This document shows, piece by piece, positions 7,394-15,138 of a stretch of 36,375 nucleotides of DNA. A program made the position numbers and the translations under genes. The notes beneath the pieces were generated by a model that did no database searches, was not told where the DNA came from, and saw nothing but the letters and a program-made list of their open reading frames with translations. Position 1 is the stretch's first letter; each line of letters begins with the position of its first letter. Source of the stretch: a virus; IMG/VR virus record IMGVR_UViG_3300035145_002601, positions 1 through 36,375 of that record; one strand, given 5' to 3'.

Positions 7394-7753
7394 ATGAAAT
7401 TATCACTAACATTACACAATAAAACTTATAGCATTGAATCTGACGAAGGTTACGATGGATCAAATGTTTACGAACTCGCAGAACAATTTAAAGGCTTGCT
7501 CGTCAATGCAGGATTTCATCCATCTAATGTTGATAGTATTTTTAATTTAGATTGCCAATGGTTTACTGACGAAGAAAATGAAGGCAATATGCAAGGTCAT
7601 ATTAATTTCAACAAAACCAACCAATTTGGCAAATTACCTCATCATTACGACAACGAACCTATACTAGATTCCGAAGCAAAAGATAGGATGCAAAAGAGGA
7701 TAGATCAATTTCAAAACAATATGTATAGACAAGATGATGACAAGCCTCTTTAG
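7394..7753 (+). CDS. Hypothetical protein
   Basis: The 119-residue protein starts with a beta pair (MKLSLTLHNKTYSIESDE), followed by a helix, VYELAEQFKGLLVNAGFHP. No family recognised. It overlaps the next small gene. Confidence 0.7.
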   Translation: MKLSLTLHNKTYSIESDEGYDGSNVYELAEQFKGLLVNAGFHPSNVDSIFNLDCQWFTDEENEGNMQGHINFNKTNQFGKLPHHYDNEPILDSEAKDRMQKRIDQFQNNMYRQDDDKPL

Positions 7754-7910
7754 TCGAATTCTTTTTTACATTGGTGATAAAATTAGCAATTTATTGTACT
7801 TTAAGTGGATGGGTATAATTTTATATCCTGTTTACAAAAAGTTAATGATTTGGAGTTCTGAGCTTGACAAAGACGGCATAATATGGAAAGATATAGACAA
7901 TGATACTTAA
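7734..7910 (+). CDS. Small membrane-associated protein (58 aa)
   Basis: The frame starts MMTSLFSRILFYIGDKISNL, continues through a hydrophobic IILYPVYKKLMIW and ends with an acidic tail. It bridges the gap between its neighbours, overlapping the upstream gene by 20 nt and the downstream nuclease-like gene by 11 nt. Small proteins with a similar LYP.Y.KLM.WS pattern occur in other phages, as far as I recall; function unknown. Confidence 0.65.
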   Translation: MMTSLFSRILFYIGDKISNLLYFKWMGIILYPVYKKLMIWSSELDKDGIIWKDIDNDT

Positions 7911-8451
7911 TACTTTAGAAACAATACCTTTTACCCAAGAAGATATTGACAATGCTCATGCTAGAGCTAAAGCTATGGGTGAAATTGCTAACTCCATAAC
8001 AAAAGGCAGAGCTAATAAATCTGCTTTTTTATGCGAAAACGCCATCCTTAGATCATTACATGAACCTTTGTCTGACGAAAAAGATTTTGACTTTTTACAC
8101 AAAAACTATCGTTGTGAAATTAAGACAAAGAGGGGAGAATATGATCCACAACCTCATTACGATGCAAGTATAGCTGACACTAGCACACATCAAAATCCCG
8201 ACATCTATATTTTTTGTAGAATCATTTTTGCAGAAAAGAAAGGCAAAGGGATTCATGCAGAATACTTCAAACCTCAAAGGATTTGGTTCTGCGGTTGGGA
8301 CTACAAAGATAGTTACTTTAAAAAAGCTACTTACCACAAAAAGGGGGACTATGATCCTAGCAATAAATTTTACTTTAAGAATAATTGCTACAATGTACCT
8401 TACTCTAAATTACGTTCTTTTACTCAATTCAAAATATTACATCCAAAATGA
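7900..8451 (+). CDS. PD-(D/E)XK nuclease-like protein, paralogue 1
   Basis: The 183-residue protein has the core layout of PD-(D/E)XK nucleases: a helix with Glu46 (FLCENAIL), Asp64 in a strand (KDFDFLH) and the E73-I-K75 pair in RCEIKTKRG. A second strand pair, DIYIFCRI and RIWFCGW, follows. A paralogue at 13738 has the same residues at almost the same positions (E45, D64, D73, K75). It would be a DNA or RNA nuclease; host DNA breakdown or branch resolution are possible roles. Its start lies in the end of a small membrane protein gene. Confidence 0.6.
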   Translation: MILNTLETIPFTQEDIDNAHARAKAMGEIANSITKGRANKSAFLCENAILRSLHEPLSDEKDFDFLHKNYRCEIKTKRGEYDPQPHYDASIADTSTHQNPDIYIFCRIIFAEKKGKGIHAEYFKPQRIWFCGWDYKDSYFKKATYHKKGDYDPSNKFYFKNNCYNVPYSKLRSFTQFKILHPK

Positions 8452-8855
8452 ATGGAAAATGGGATCATTCAACAAAACCATCTACCTACAAATTGCTTGA
8501 CAAAGATGGAAAAGTGTTTTATAGTGGAGCATTTAAAAACTGCATGGAGAAACAAGAAAAAATGAATGGAGAAATAACACAAGATGTATATTTTACTAGA
8601 GGATACCAAAAAGGTTACTCTGACGCTCAAGAAAGTTTGGCACTTAAAATGAGTAAAACTATTATGGATGATAGTGATGCAGGTTACGATCAAGGAATTA
8701 AAGATTGCAATAGAATTTTATGCGAGCAATTAGACGAAATGATTGCAGATCAAAAAGCGATTTATGAAAGATATGAATATAAAGACGAATGGAGTGCTTT
8801 GATGAAACTTCAAGATGTTCGTGAAAAACTTTTTGGATCGTATAAAAATGATTGA
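8448..8855 (+). CDS. Hypothetical protein
   Basis: A 135-residue charged protein, mainly helical after residue 40 (FTRGYQKGYSDAQESLALKM). The ATG overlaps the upstream stop (ATGA). No family recognised. Confidence 0.75.
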   Translation: MNGKWDHSTKPSTYKLLDKDGKVFYSGAFKNCMEKQEKMNGEITQDVYFTRGYQKGYSDAQESLALKMSKTIMDDSDAGYDQGIKDCNRILCEQLDEMIADQKAIYERYEYKDEWSALMKLQDVREKLFGSYKND

Positions 8856-8967
8856 CACAATTTTACAATCTGATATAAAATGGGATGCAGTTGTTGCAGT
8901 TATAATCATCATTGGATGTCTTGGAATTAGTATTTATAACCTTTGGAATAATAATAGAGATTCGTGA
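8848..8967 (+). CDS. Single-span membrane peptide (39 aa)
   Basis: The peptide has a polar N-terminus (MIDTILQSDIKWD), one span (AVVAVIIIIGCLGISIYNL) and a polar tail. It overlaps both neighbours by 8 and 4 nt, which supports translation. Confidence 0.6.
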   Translation: MIDTILQSDIKWDAVVAVIIIIGCLGISIYNLWNNNRDS

Positions 8968-9365
8968 AAACAATTAAAACAAAAACACAACCATACAAAG
9001 CTGAACATTGTACTTACTATTTAGTAAGTAGAAAGTCTAATTTAAACAAAAAAGGTATCAAGAGAAAACGTGGCGAGCAACTCATCTTACGCACTAGAGA
9101 TAGTTATAAGTCAACTTATCCCGAATTTCCGAATGGTACATATTATGAATATCAAATTCACATTGATCCCTTTATGAAAGGAAAACCATGCAAGAAATAT
9201 TATTTTCACGACACAAAACAAAACCATAAACATTTTCTTGGTGTTGAAATCTTTGAAAGCATTGATCCTAAATATATTGGTAAAAGAGATAATAGTTGCT
9301 TTCATGTCAAAGGTGGAGTTGTTAGATTTGGAGATAAAAATAAATGCTCAAAAAATTTTGGTTAA
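8964..9365 (+). CDS. Hypothetical basic protein
   Basis: The 133-residue, Lys-rich protein begins with GTG overlapping the upstream TGA. It has a beta-rich middle (YEYQIHIDPFMKGKPCKKYY) that may bind nucleic acid. No family recognised. Confidence 0.7.
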   Translation: MKTIKTKTQPYKAEHCTYYLVSRKSNLNKKGIKRKRGEQLILRTRDSYKSTYPEFPNGTYYEYQIHIDPFMKGKPCKKYYFHDTKQNHKHFLGVEIFESIDPKYIGKRDNSCFHVKGGVVRFGDKNKCSKNFG

Positions 9366-9538
9366 TATGGGCTAGAACATTAGACCATCGAGTTGGCAGA
9401 ACTGATGACGATGAACCCGACATACCTATTCTATCTTTAAAAGATGCACAATTTAGTTTAACCTTGAGGACGATTATAGTTGTTTTAAATATGATAACTT
9501 GTGTATTTATTATCCTAAATGTAATCAGACATTGGTAA
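9344..9538 (+). CDS. Small membrane protein (64 aa)
   Basis: A soluble N-terminal part (MLKKFWLIWARTLDHRVGRT) is followed by one C-terminal span (TIIVVLNMITCVFIILNVI). It overlaps the upstream gene by 22 nt and the next gene as TAATG. Confidence 0.65.
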   Translation: MLKKFWLIWARTLDHRVGRTDDDEPDIPILSLKDAQFSLTLRTIIVVLNMITCVFIILNVIRHW

Positions 9539-9939
9539 TGGATGAAAAAAAAATACCCGACAACGTCGCACTAAACCCCCACTCTCTTCCTTATGCTAGT
9601 AATTTAGGCTCTCCTGTCATCAAGCCCGACCATAGCTTGGGCGGTTGGAAAGATGGAGCAGTTCATCGAGCAAATAAACATTATGATGAAAGATTTAACA
9701 AACTAAAAAAAGAATTCAACGAATTATATGACGAATTCAAATGGAATGAAATAATCTTCAATGCCGAAATGAGGTTTAAACCTGTTATTGGAAAACCTTA
9801 TTATCTTTTTCAAAAAGAAAATGGTAAATTTTACTTGACTTTATTTGCTCCACATGAAAGAATTGGTGGAGATGAAGGTTATCAAGGTGCATTTAGATTA
9901 AATTATGACAATAGATGGGAAAAGATAAATGAAAAATAA
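9538..9939 (+). CDS. DUF2452-like protein
   Basis: The 133-residue protein carries NPHSLPYASNLGSPVIKPD near the N-terminus, then a helical RFNKLKKEFNELYDEFKWNE and FKPVIGKPYYLF. This order resembles DUF2452 proteins of bacteria and phages (function unknown). The ATG at 9538 overlaps the upstream stop; longer readings need a TTG start and have no support. Confidence 0.65.
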   Translation: MDEKKIPDNVALNPHSLPYASNLGSPVIKPDHSLGGWKDGAVHRANKHYDERFNKLKKEFNELYDEFKWNEIIFNAEMRFKPVIGKPYYLFQKENGKFYLTLFAPHERIGGDEGYQGAFRLNYDNRWEKINEK

Positions 9940-10033
9940 ATTAAACGCAATTAAAGAAACTTTTTGTTTCATTGGAGTATTTTTTGCCTTGCTATGTTTG
10001 CAAATATGGTACATACTCACAGATAGTGAATAA
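9929..10033 (+). CDS. Single-span membrane peptide (34 aa)
   Basis: The basic N-terminus MKNKLNAIKE precedes one span (FCFIGVFFALLCLQIWYI) and a short acidic tail. It starts inside the end of the upstream gene. Confidence 0.55.
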   Translation: MKNKLNAIKETFCFIGVFFALLCLQIWYILTDSE

Positions 10034-10041
10034 AATAATTC

Positions 10042-10070
10042 TTGACAAATAACTCAAATAACAATAAAAT
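10042..10070 (+). promoter_or_regulatory. Leaderless promoter
   Basis: TTGACA, 17 bp, TAAAAT and 7 nt to the ATG at 10078. A TTG at 10042 that opens the same reading frame is the -35 box and not a start codon. Confidence 0.7.
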
Positions 10071-10077
10071 TATTATT

Positions 10078-10290
10078 ATGAATAACGAACTATATCAAAT
10101 GTTAAAATCGTCTGCTGAAGCAGATATAGCTAAAGCGAAACTCACGCTTAATCTTTTAAGTGAAAAGTCAGTAGGAATTGGAGATCACTCCACCGAAGAT
10201 TTCTACAAAAATGCAGAACAAGCATTAGCTTTGTTGGATGATGGTCAAAGCAGACTTGAAACTTTAGAGAAATATAAACAAAGCGTTTAA
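10078..10290 (+). CDS. Hypothetical helical protein
   Basis: Seventy residues, mainly helical (MNNELYQMLKSSAEADIAKA). First gene of a run of small cotranscribed genes; its stop overlaps the next ATG (TAATG). No family recognised. Confidence 0.7.
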   Translation: MNNELYQMLKSSAEADIAKAKLTLNLLSEKSVGIGDHSTEDFYKNAEQALALLDDGQSRLETLEKYKQSV

Positions 10291-10475
10291 TGAAAGAAAT
10301 AATCTTAAATGTTTTAAGTGACATTGCTTGTGGTAATACAGGCACTTGTCAAATAAATATGCAATCAGAAAGCGCTAGAGAAATGATTGCCAATAAACTT
10401 GAAAAAGAACTTGACAAATACGTTAATTCTATGATAGAAGATATTATGTGTCCACCATTAGAAAAATATGAATAA
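10290..10475 (+). CDS. Hypothetical protein
   Basis: Sixty-one residues, helical C-terminal half (AREMIANKLEKELDKYVNSM) and two Cys near residues 14 and 20. Coupled to both neighbours by overlap. No family recognised. Confidence 0.7.
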   Translation: MKEIILNVLSDIACGNTGTCQINMQSESAREMIANKLEKELDKYVNSMIEDIMCPPLEKYE

Positions 10476-10695
10476 AGACGAAGAATATGTAAAAACCTTA
10501 TTAAAACTCAATCAACTTATTGGTCAAGATATTTTAAAAAACGATAGCTTTACCGAAGAAGATTTAACGGAAGTACGAGATCGAGTAGGTGATCTTATCA
10601 CTCAATTAGAATTTTGGATTGAGCAAGATAATTCTGAAAGATTTTGCTACGAATTAAAAAACCACATCCAATGGATGATAGATAATTACTCTTAA
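10468..10695 (+). CDS. Hypothetical helical protein
   Basis: Seventy-five acidic residues, predicted all-helical. It starts 8 nt before the upstream stop. No family recognised. Confidence 0.7.
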   Translation: MNKDEEYVKTLLKLNQLIGQDILKNDSFTEEDLTEVRDRVGDLITQLEFWIEQDNSERFCYELKNHIQWMIDNYS

Positions 10696-10712
10696 TAAAA
10701 CCTAAATATATA

Positions 10713-10895
10713 ATGAATACTGAAATGAATATTAATACTCTTAAAGAACAACGCGATCACCTACTTTCTCATGTTTGGCATGACTCAAAACAACCTCCTC
10801 AAGCTATTGATGATGAAGTTGCATGGGGTATTATTGAATTACTAGACTCTCTAATTAGTGAGAGCGAGGATGTTAAAAACGTAATCTACAAATAA
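10713..10895 (+). CDS. Hypothetical small protein
   Basis: Sixty residues: MNTEMNINTLKEQRDHLLSH, then an acidic helical tail. Follows the previous gene by 17 nt. No family recognised. Confidence 0.65.
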   Translation: MNTEMNINTLKEQRDHLLSHVWHDSKQPPQAIDDEVAWGIIELLDSLISESEDVKNVIYK

Positions 10896-10896
10896 G

Positions 10897-11259
10897 ATGG
10901 GTTGCGAGAAAGAAAATTGTAATTGCTCATGCTCAGATAGGGCAAGAGAGCATTATGAAGATTTAATGTTTGAACATTACTCAAATTTATTTCTCAATGG
11001 TGAAGATATTATTAATCAAGTATCTCAATCGAATACTGATGCTATTGTTCTTGAGCCAAGAAAAACAATGAATTGCGCTATTGTGGGATTTGATTCTGAT
11101 AATAGAATTATTTATTCTTACAATAAAATAATTGAAATGTTTATGCACTTCGATAAAATGTCTGAAGAGGAAGCAAGAGAACACTTTGATTATAATGTTC
11201 TAGGAACTTTTGATGGTATGGACAATAAAAATAAACCTATTTTCATGTATGAAAATTAA
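10897..11259 (+). CDS. Hypothetical protein with N-terminal Cys cluster
   Basis: The 120-residue protein begins MGCEKENCNCSCSD, with four Cys in the first 12 residues that could bind a metal. The rest is mixed alpha/beta (MNCAIVGFDSDNRIIYSYNK). No family recognised. It overlaps the next gene by 11 nt. Confidence 0.7.
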   Translation: MGCEKENCNCSCSDRAREHYEDLMFEHYSNLFLNGEDIINQVSQSNTDAIVLEPRKTMNCAIVGFDSDNRIIYSYNKIIEMFMHFDKMSEEEAREHFDYNVLGTFDGMDNKNKPIFMYEN

Positions 11260-11437
11260 AACATACGAAATTGAAGTTAGTGCCACTACTTGTCGCACTT
11301 ATTACATTGATGCCGAATCAAGCGATGAGGCAGAAGAAAGAGTTTTTGCTGAAATAGATGCGGATTGGGAGATTAGTAAGGCATGGAAGCAAAATGCCGA
11401 AATTTCTTACATCGAAGAGCAAGATAAAAAAAATTAA
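11249..11437 (+). CDS. DpnD/PcfM-like small protein, paralogue 1
   Basis: The 62-residue protein reads KIKTYEIEVSATTCRTYYID, then AESSDEAEERV: a strand, a strand ending in a Tyr/Val-D/E-A step, and an EA-rich helix. This strand-strand-helix pattern recalls DpnD/PcfM-type proteins of phages and plasmids (function unknown). Genes at 12844 and 14250 show the same pattern. Confidence 0.6.
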   Translation: MKIKTYEIEVSATTCRTYYIDAESSDEAEERVFAEIDADWEISKAWKQNAEISYIEEQDKKN

Positions 11438-11445
11438 TTTTTTCC

Positions 11446-11474
11446 TTGCCTTTTAGCAAAAGGTTTAGTAGTAT
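11446..11474 (+). promoter_or_regulatory. Promoter with very short leader
   Basis: TTGCCT, 17 bp, TAGTAT and 10 nt to the ATG at 11485. The predicted leader is about 4 nt, without a ribosome binding site. Confidence 0.5.
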
Positions 11475-11484
11475 CATAATTATT

Positions 11485-11724
11485 ATGGATATTACAGAAG
11501 AAAAAAACCAACTTGCAAGCCTACTTTCTTATGAATGTACGCTCAATAATATGATTAACGAGTTTCTCGATTATGAAGCTACAAGTGATGTCGCTAACGA
11601 AATGTTGTTACTCAACGATGTCTTACTTGAAAAGATGCTAGAGAGAGCAGAACACATTGGCATCGAGGGCGTTAATGAAAATACTACTCACTCTGATTTC
11701 TATGCAATTCTAAATACAGACTAA
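11485..11724 (+). CDS. Hypothetical helical protein
   Basis: Seventy-nine acidic residues, helical (LASLLSYECTLNNMINEFLD). The ATG lies just after the promoter; a TTG start at 11446 would lie in the -35 box and is rejected. No family recognised. Confidence 0.7.
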   Translation: MDITEEKNQLASLLSYECTLNNMINEFLDYEATSDVANEMLLLNDVLLEKMLERAEHIGIEGVNENTTHSDFYAILNTD

Positions 11725-11726
11725 TC

Positions 11727-12284
11727 ATGGGTGGAGAAGGAAAGTCAGTAAGTTTTAGAAGAACGTTAGAGACTACAAAGTCCAATCAAGAACTCCTTGA
11801 AGAGTTTAAGGATTTAGTTTATTCTAATAAAAAGATAATGTCTCACATGAAATGGTATGGTTATGCCCATAGTGTTTATATGGAAGAGCATGGTGATAAA
11901 GAATTGGAAACATGGCAAAAAGAATATGTTGCAATTAAAGATACTTTTAATTTCTGCATTAGTGTTTATGATTCTTGGTATGAAGATGCCGACCTTTATG
12001 AGTCACATGAGCGAGAAGATAGTTTCGTTTCTCTTGCTAGAAAATTTGCAAACGACAATGCTCTCATGTACTTTCCTTGTGGCTTTACTCCCGAATGGTA
12101 TGAGAAAAACGAAGAAGGAAAGTATGAGCATTTTAAAGTCGAACCCAATGATAAAAATATTGACAAAATATGTGATATGTGGCATCGTTATGGAATAATG
12201 AAACTACAAGCATTTGACGAAGAACTTGAATCTCAACTTTTGGGCGAGGCTCAAGAAGAAATTAAACAACTAATAACTACCTAA
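11727..12284 (+). CDS. Hypothetical protein
   Basis: A 185-residue acidic protein, rich in Trp and Tyr (MKWYGYAHSVYMEEHGDKEL) and mainly helical. It sits between small genes with gaps of 2 and 1 nt. No family recognised. Confidence 0.75.
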   Translation: MGGEGKSVSFRRTLETTKSNQELLEEFKDLVYSNKKIMSHMKWYGYAHSVYMEEHGDKELETWQKEYVAIKDTFNFCISVYDSWYEDADLYESHEREDSFVSLARKFANDNALMYFPCGFTPEWYEKNEEGKYEHFKVEPNDKNIDKICDMWHRYGIMKLQAFDEELESQLLGEAQEEIKQLITT

Positions 12285-12285
12285 T

Positions 12286-12582
12286 ATGTGGAATTACAGA
12301 ATAATCAAACAAAAAGATTGTTATGGTCTTTACGAGGTCATATATAATGACGATGGAGAAATATGTGCGCATGGTGAAGAACCCGAAATGATCGGCGCAA
12401 GCCCAAAAGATTTGCTTGACACTTTAGAATTAATGATACATGATGTAAACGAACACATTATTGATGGTAAAGAAATATTAGAATATGATAAAATTAAATT
12501 CCATGAATTTTGTAAAGATTTAGATAAAGGTGAAGAAATAACAATAGAAGAATTAGATGATATATTAAAGGACTTAGAATGA
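12286..12582 (+). CDS. Conserved small protein of the MWNYRII type
   Basis: The 98-residue protein starts MWNYRIIKQKDCYGLYEVIY, then DDGEICAHGEEPEMIGASPKDL and a helical LLDTLELMIHDV. This order occurs in many short bacterial and phage proteins of unknown function. Its stop overlaps the ATG of the AbrB-like gene (ATGA). Confidence 0.75.
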   Translation: MWNYRIIKQKDCYGLYEVIYNDDGEICAHGEEPEMIGASPKDLLDTLELMIHDVNEHIIDGKEILEYDKIKFHEFCKDLDKGEEITIEELDDILKDLE

Positions 12583-12869
12583 ATGAATTAAAATTAAAAG
12601 AAACAGAAGATGGTGAATTATTTTTCAATATCCCCGATGATGTACTAGAAAGGCTAGGTTGGGAAGAGGGTGATGAAATAAAGTTTGTCGAGCAAGATGG
12701 TGGATTCTTATTAAAAAAAGTAAAATACGAATCGGTTGAGCTTGACTTTGACAAAGAAGATTTGTTAAACTACATGACTTATGCTCATTTTAAAAATATT
12801 ACATTCAACGAACTTTGTGAACAAGCAATTAAGGAAAAACTAGATGAACTCGAAAAAGAAGAAGGATAA
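12579..12869 (+). CDS. AbrB/MazE-like DNA-binding domain protein
   Basis: Residues about 10-48 (LFFNIPDDVLERLGWEEGDE, then IKFVEQDGGFLLKKV) match the swapped-hairpin SpoVT/AbrB fold: an IP step, a LGW.EGD turn and a final LKK strand. Such domains form dimers that bind DNA as antitoxins or transition-state regulators. The remaining half is acidic and helical. No toxin gene is next to it, so a regulator role is more likely than a toxin-antitoxin pair. Confidence 0.75.
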   Translation: MNELKLKETEDGELFFNIPDDVLERLGWEEGDEIKFVEQDGGFLLKKVKYESVELDFDKEDLLNYMTYAHFKNITFNELCEQAIKEKLDELEKEEG

Positions 12870-13044
12870 ATACTTTGTATTCTCTGTGCCAACTGCTTTT
12901 GTTTATGAAATACAAGCAGAAACAGAAGAAGAGGCGCGCGAAATATTAGTCGAAGAAGGTGGACTCAGTATTTTTGGCGAGCAATGCGAAATGACAAGTG
13001 AAGATTACGCTCAAGCAGACTTGGAACAAACTTACGAAATGTAG
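12844..13044 (+). CDS. DpnD/PcfM-like small protein, paralogue 2
   Basis: The 66-residue protein has KYFVFSVPTAFVYEIQAETE and EEAREILVEEGG, the same strand-strand-helix order as the genes at 11249 and 14250. It overlaps the AbrB-like gene by 26 nt. Confidence 0.6.
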   Translation: MNSKKKKDKYFVFSVPTAFVYEIQAETEEEAREILVEEGGLSIFGEQCEMTSEDYAQADLEQTYEM

Positions 13045-13046
13045 AA

Positions 13047-13211
13047 GTGGATAATTTAGATAAAATCATAATCAAGGGAATAGATAATTACTTACTAGAT
13101 AATGGTTATCAATCATTTTCTCCGAATCTACTCTTGAAGCAAACACAATTAGAGTTAGCTATTTACATAAGGAAGCAAGTTCAATTATATTTAACAGGAA
13201 AAAAATCTTGA
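13047..13211 (+). CDS. Hypothetical protein (54 aa, GTG start)
   Basis: The frame fills the gap after the previous stop: GTG, then DNLDKIIIKGIDNYLLDNGY and a helical LKQTQLELAIYIRKQVQLYL. Its TGA lies in the -35 box of the next promoter. No family recognised. Confidence 0.5.
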   Translation: MDNLDKIIIKGIDNYLLDNGYQSFSPNLLLKQTQLELAIYIRKQVQLYLTGKKS

Positions 13212-13236
13212 CAATTCAAAACAATCACTATAAGGT
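13208..13236 (+). promoter_or_regulatory. Leaderless promoter
   Basis: TTGACA, 17 bp, TAAGGT and 6 nt to the ATG at 13243. The AAGG within it could look like a ribosome binding site, but it would not be transcribed. Confidence 0.6.
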
Positions 13237-13242
13237 AAAAGC

Positions 13243-13728
13243 ATGAAAGAAATAATAGGAGACGATTACCCAACTTACGAAGATTCAGTAAATGCTACTC
13301 TTGCAGAAAAGCAACAAGAGGATGCTTATACTTACTTAAAAGAAGTTGAAGATAAAATTCACAAAGATAACCTAGAGAGGTTGATGAAAGAAAATTTTGA
13401 GCTTAGACATCGTTTGTCTTGCATTGCTGATGATATTGAAATTATTGATAGGCATATCCAAAATAATTGCAACAAAAGATTCAAAAGACCAAGTTTAAAT
13501 AAAGATGGTAGCACATTTGCAGACCAAGCATGGCACAATGTTACTAATATACAAATTGCTTGTGATTTAAATGATGACGAACCAATGGAGTGGGGTAGTA
13601 AAGTTAAGCATGAAGCACAACTTGACAATTTAAATAAAGATTTAGGTGAAGACTCTGTTTTTCAAGGTCATTTAAAACACATGGAATCAGTCGATGAGTA
13701 TTCTAGCAAATATAAAGGAATAAAATGA
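13243..13728 (+). CDS. Hypothetical protein, coiled coil in the middle
   Basis: A 161-residue charged protein with a probable coiled coil at about 25-75 (AEKQQEDAYTYLKEVEDKIH onward). A GSTFADQAWHNVTNIQIACD stretch follows. Opens a unit that includes the second nuclease paralogue. No family recognised. Confidence 0.75.
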   Translation: MKEIIGDDYPTYEDSVNATLAEKQQEDAYTYLKEVEDKIHKDNLERLMKENFELRHRLSCIADDIEIIDRHIQNNCNKRFKRPSLNKDGSTFADQAWHNVTNIQIACDLNDDEPMEWGSKVKHEAQLDNLNKDLGEDSVFQGHLKHMESVDEYSSKYKGIK

Positions 13729-13737
13729 ATTTAAAAA

Positions 13738-14250
13738 ATGATTGAAGTTAAAATAACTCAAGAAATTTTCAATGAAGCTAATTTGCGCAATCAAGAGTTT
13801 TATACTAAATTTGGAAATGCAGGAACTCATAGAGTAAATAAGGAACAAAGAATGACAGGTTATTTGGCAGAGGCTTGCATTAATCAAACATTTCACAATA
13901 TTCAATATAGTGATGATTTTAATGTTGACTTTACCTTAGATAATCTTACAATAGACTCTAAAGCTCAAGGTTGTAACTCTAAACCTCTTGATTATTATAG
14001 TGCTACATTATATGAAGAACAAAAGACTAGAGATACCAACTATTATATATTCAGTAGAGTTAAAAAAGACTTCACTACTGCATGGATATGTGGAATAATT
14101 TCCAAGAAAAAATTTTTCAAGATTTCTAAATTACAACCAAAAGGAACAAAAACAAATAATTTTACATACGATCAATCAAGATACGAAGTGCAATACAAAG
14201 ACTTAGGAAATATGTATGACTTCTTAAATTGGTATAAGGAGAACAAATAA
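13738..14250 (+). CDS. PD-(D/E)XK nuclease-like protein, paralogue 2
   Basis: The 170-residue protein shows a helix with Glu45 (MTGYLAEACI), Asp64 (FNVDFTLD) and the pair D73-S-K75 in TIDSKAQG. Strands NYYIFSRV and TAWICGIISKKKFFKI follow, as in the paralogue at 7900 (DIYIFCRI and RIWFCGW). The matched spacing of acidic residues and Lys supports a nuclease fold. The cleavage target is unknown. It shares one base with the next gene (TAATG). Confidence 0.6.
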   Translation: MIEVKITQEIFNEANLRNQEFYTKFGNAGTHRVNKEQRMTGYLAEACINQTFHNIQYSDDFNVDFTLDNLTIDSKAQGCNSKPLDYYSATLYEEQKTRDTNYYIFSRVKKDFTTAWICGIISKKKFFKISKLQPKGTKTNNFTYDQSRYEVQYKDLGNMYDFLNWYKENK

Positions 14251-14528
14251 TGAAAAAAGAATATTGTGTTGGAATTAAAATAATTAATTGCTTTTATGTC
14301 GAGGCAGAAAATCGAGATGAAGCAGAACAAATAGTGAGAGAGTATGATCCATACAAAACTCTTGACGATTGTGATTTCAATATTGAATATTGTGATCCCA
14401 CAAATGGAGAAATCGCATGGAAAATAAAAGCAGACGAAGTTAATTGGTCTGATCTTCACAACAAACACGATAATTGGCTTGACAAACGTATTGATGATCT
14501 TTATGGTAATGATCCTACTATTGATTGA
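14250..14528 (+). CDS. DpnD/PcfM-like small protein, paralogue 3
   Basis: The 92-residue protein starts KKEYCVGIKIINCFYVEAEN, then RDEAEQIVREYDPY: the same strand-strand-helix pattern as the genes at 11249 and 12844, with a longer acidic tail. Confidence 0.6.
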   Translation: MKKEYCVGIKIINCFYVEAENRDEAEQIVREYDPYKTLDDCDFNIEYCDPTNGEIAWKIKADEVNWSDLHNKHDNWLDKRIDDLYGNDPTID

Positions 14529-14530
14529 AA

Positions 14531-14749
14531 ATGAATAAAATATTTAAATACTTAATTGAAGAAGAAGAAATGAAAGCCGAAATAAAAGATACTCGCAAAC
14601 ATATTAAAGATTTAGAAGGAGAATATGAATTTCTCTTGACAAGAGAACCAAATGAGGTTAAATATATTGCTAGTGTTAAAAACCATATAGATAATTTATA
14701 CGAAAAATTAGATCAATTATATAGAAAGTTAGACAATGAAATTAACTAA
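14531..14749 (+). CDS. Small coiled-coil protein
   Basis: Seventy-two residues. Two long charged helices (EEEEMKAEIKDTRKHIKDLE and VKNHIDNLYEKLDQLYRKLD) suggest a helical hairpin or coiled coil. The ATG at 14531 is preferred to an upstream TTG. It overlaps the next gene by 14 nt. Confidence 0.7.
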   Translation: MNKIFKYLIEEEEMKAEIKDTRKHIKDLEGEYEFLLTREPNEVKYIASVKNHIDNLYEKLDQLYRKLDNEIN

Positions 14750-14954
14750 ATATCAAAAGGCAAGATTATTAGAACATGAATGGGATGTAGTTGAGACTGA
14801 TGGGGGGCAAAATTGTTCTTGGATCAGTATAGAACCCGAAGATGGTGAAATTTTTAATATCGTAATTAACCTTTTTGGCTTGACAGGAGAAGGTCAAGAT
14901 GTTAAGTTGTTGGTAGTAGCAACAAGGGAGGAGTTTGAAAATGAGAACAACTGA
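14736..14954 (+). CDS. Hypothetical protein
   Basis: Seventy-two residues, beta-rich (CSWISIEPEDGEIFNIVINL). Its 3' end contains the strong ribosome binding site AGGGAGGAG of the next gene. No family recognised. Confidence 0.7.
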   Translation: MKLTKYQKARLLEHEWDVVETDGGQNCSWISIEPEDGEIFNIVINLFGLTGEGQDVKLLVVATREEFENENN

Positions 14955-15135
14955 AAGACAATGTAGAGAAGGTGAACCCACTATTGACGATATGCGTTAT
15001 GATCTTGCCGAACAAGAAGCAATGAACATGGGTGTTGGTCAAATAATTGATATGTTATTGGATGGTGTTCAAGGTTTAAATGAAATTCCCGACATCGAAA
15101 TTAAAGATGAATGGAATCAACTTTTTGGAGAATAA
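14941..15135 (+). CDS. Hypothetical protein
   Basis: Sixty-four acidic residues beginning MRTTERQCREGEPTIDDMRY. The start is set by AGGGAGGAG 7 nt upstream, one of the best Shine-Dalgarno sequences in the window. It overlaps the upstream gene by 14 nt. Confidence 0.75.
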   Translation: MRTTERQCREGEPTIDDMRYDLAEQEAMNMGVGQIIDMLLDGVQGLNEIPDIEIKDEWNQLFGE

Positions 15136-15138
15136 AAT

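Noticed and set aside
7864-7892. Promoter TTGACA before the gene at 7900
   Set aside because: The sequence lies inside a 58-codon gene, and no good -10 box occurs at 16-18 bp.
10042-10077. N-terminal extension of the gene at 10078 from a TTG start
   Set aside because: The TTG is the first half of the -35 box TTGACA; the leaderless promoter fixes the ATG at 10078. The same argument removes extended starts at 11446 and 24999, and upstream starts at 26362, 28339 and 31917.
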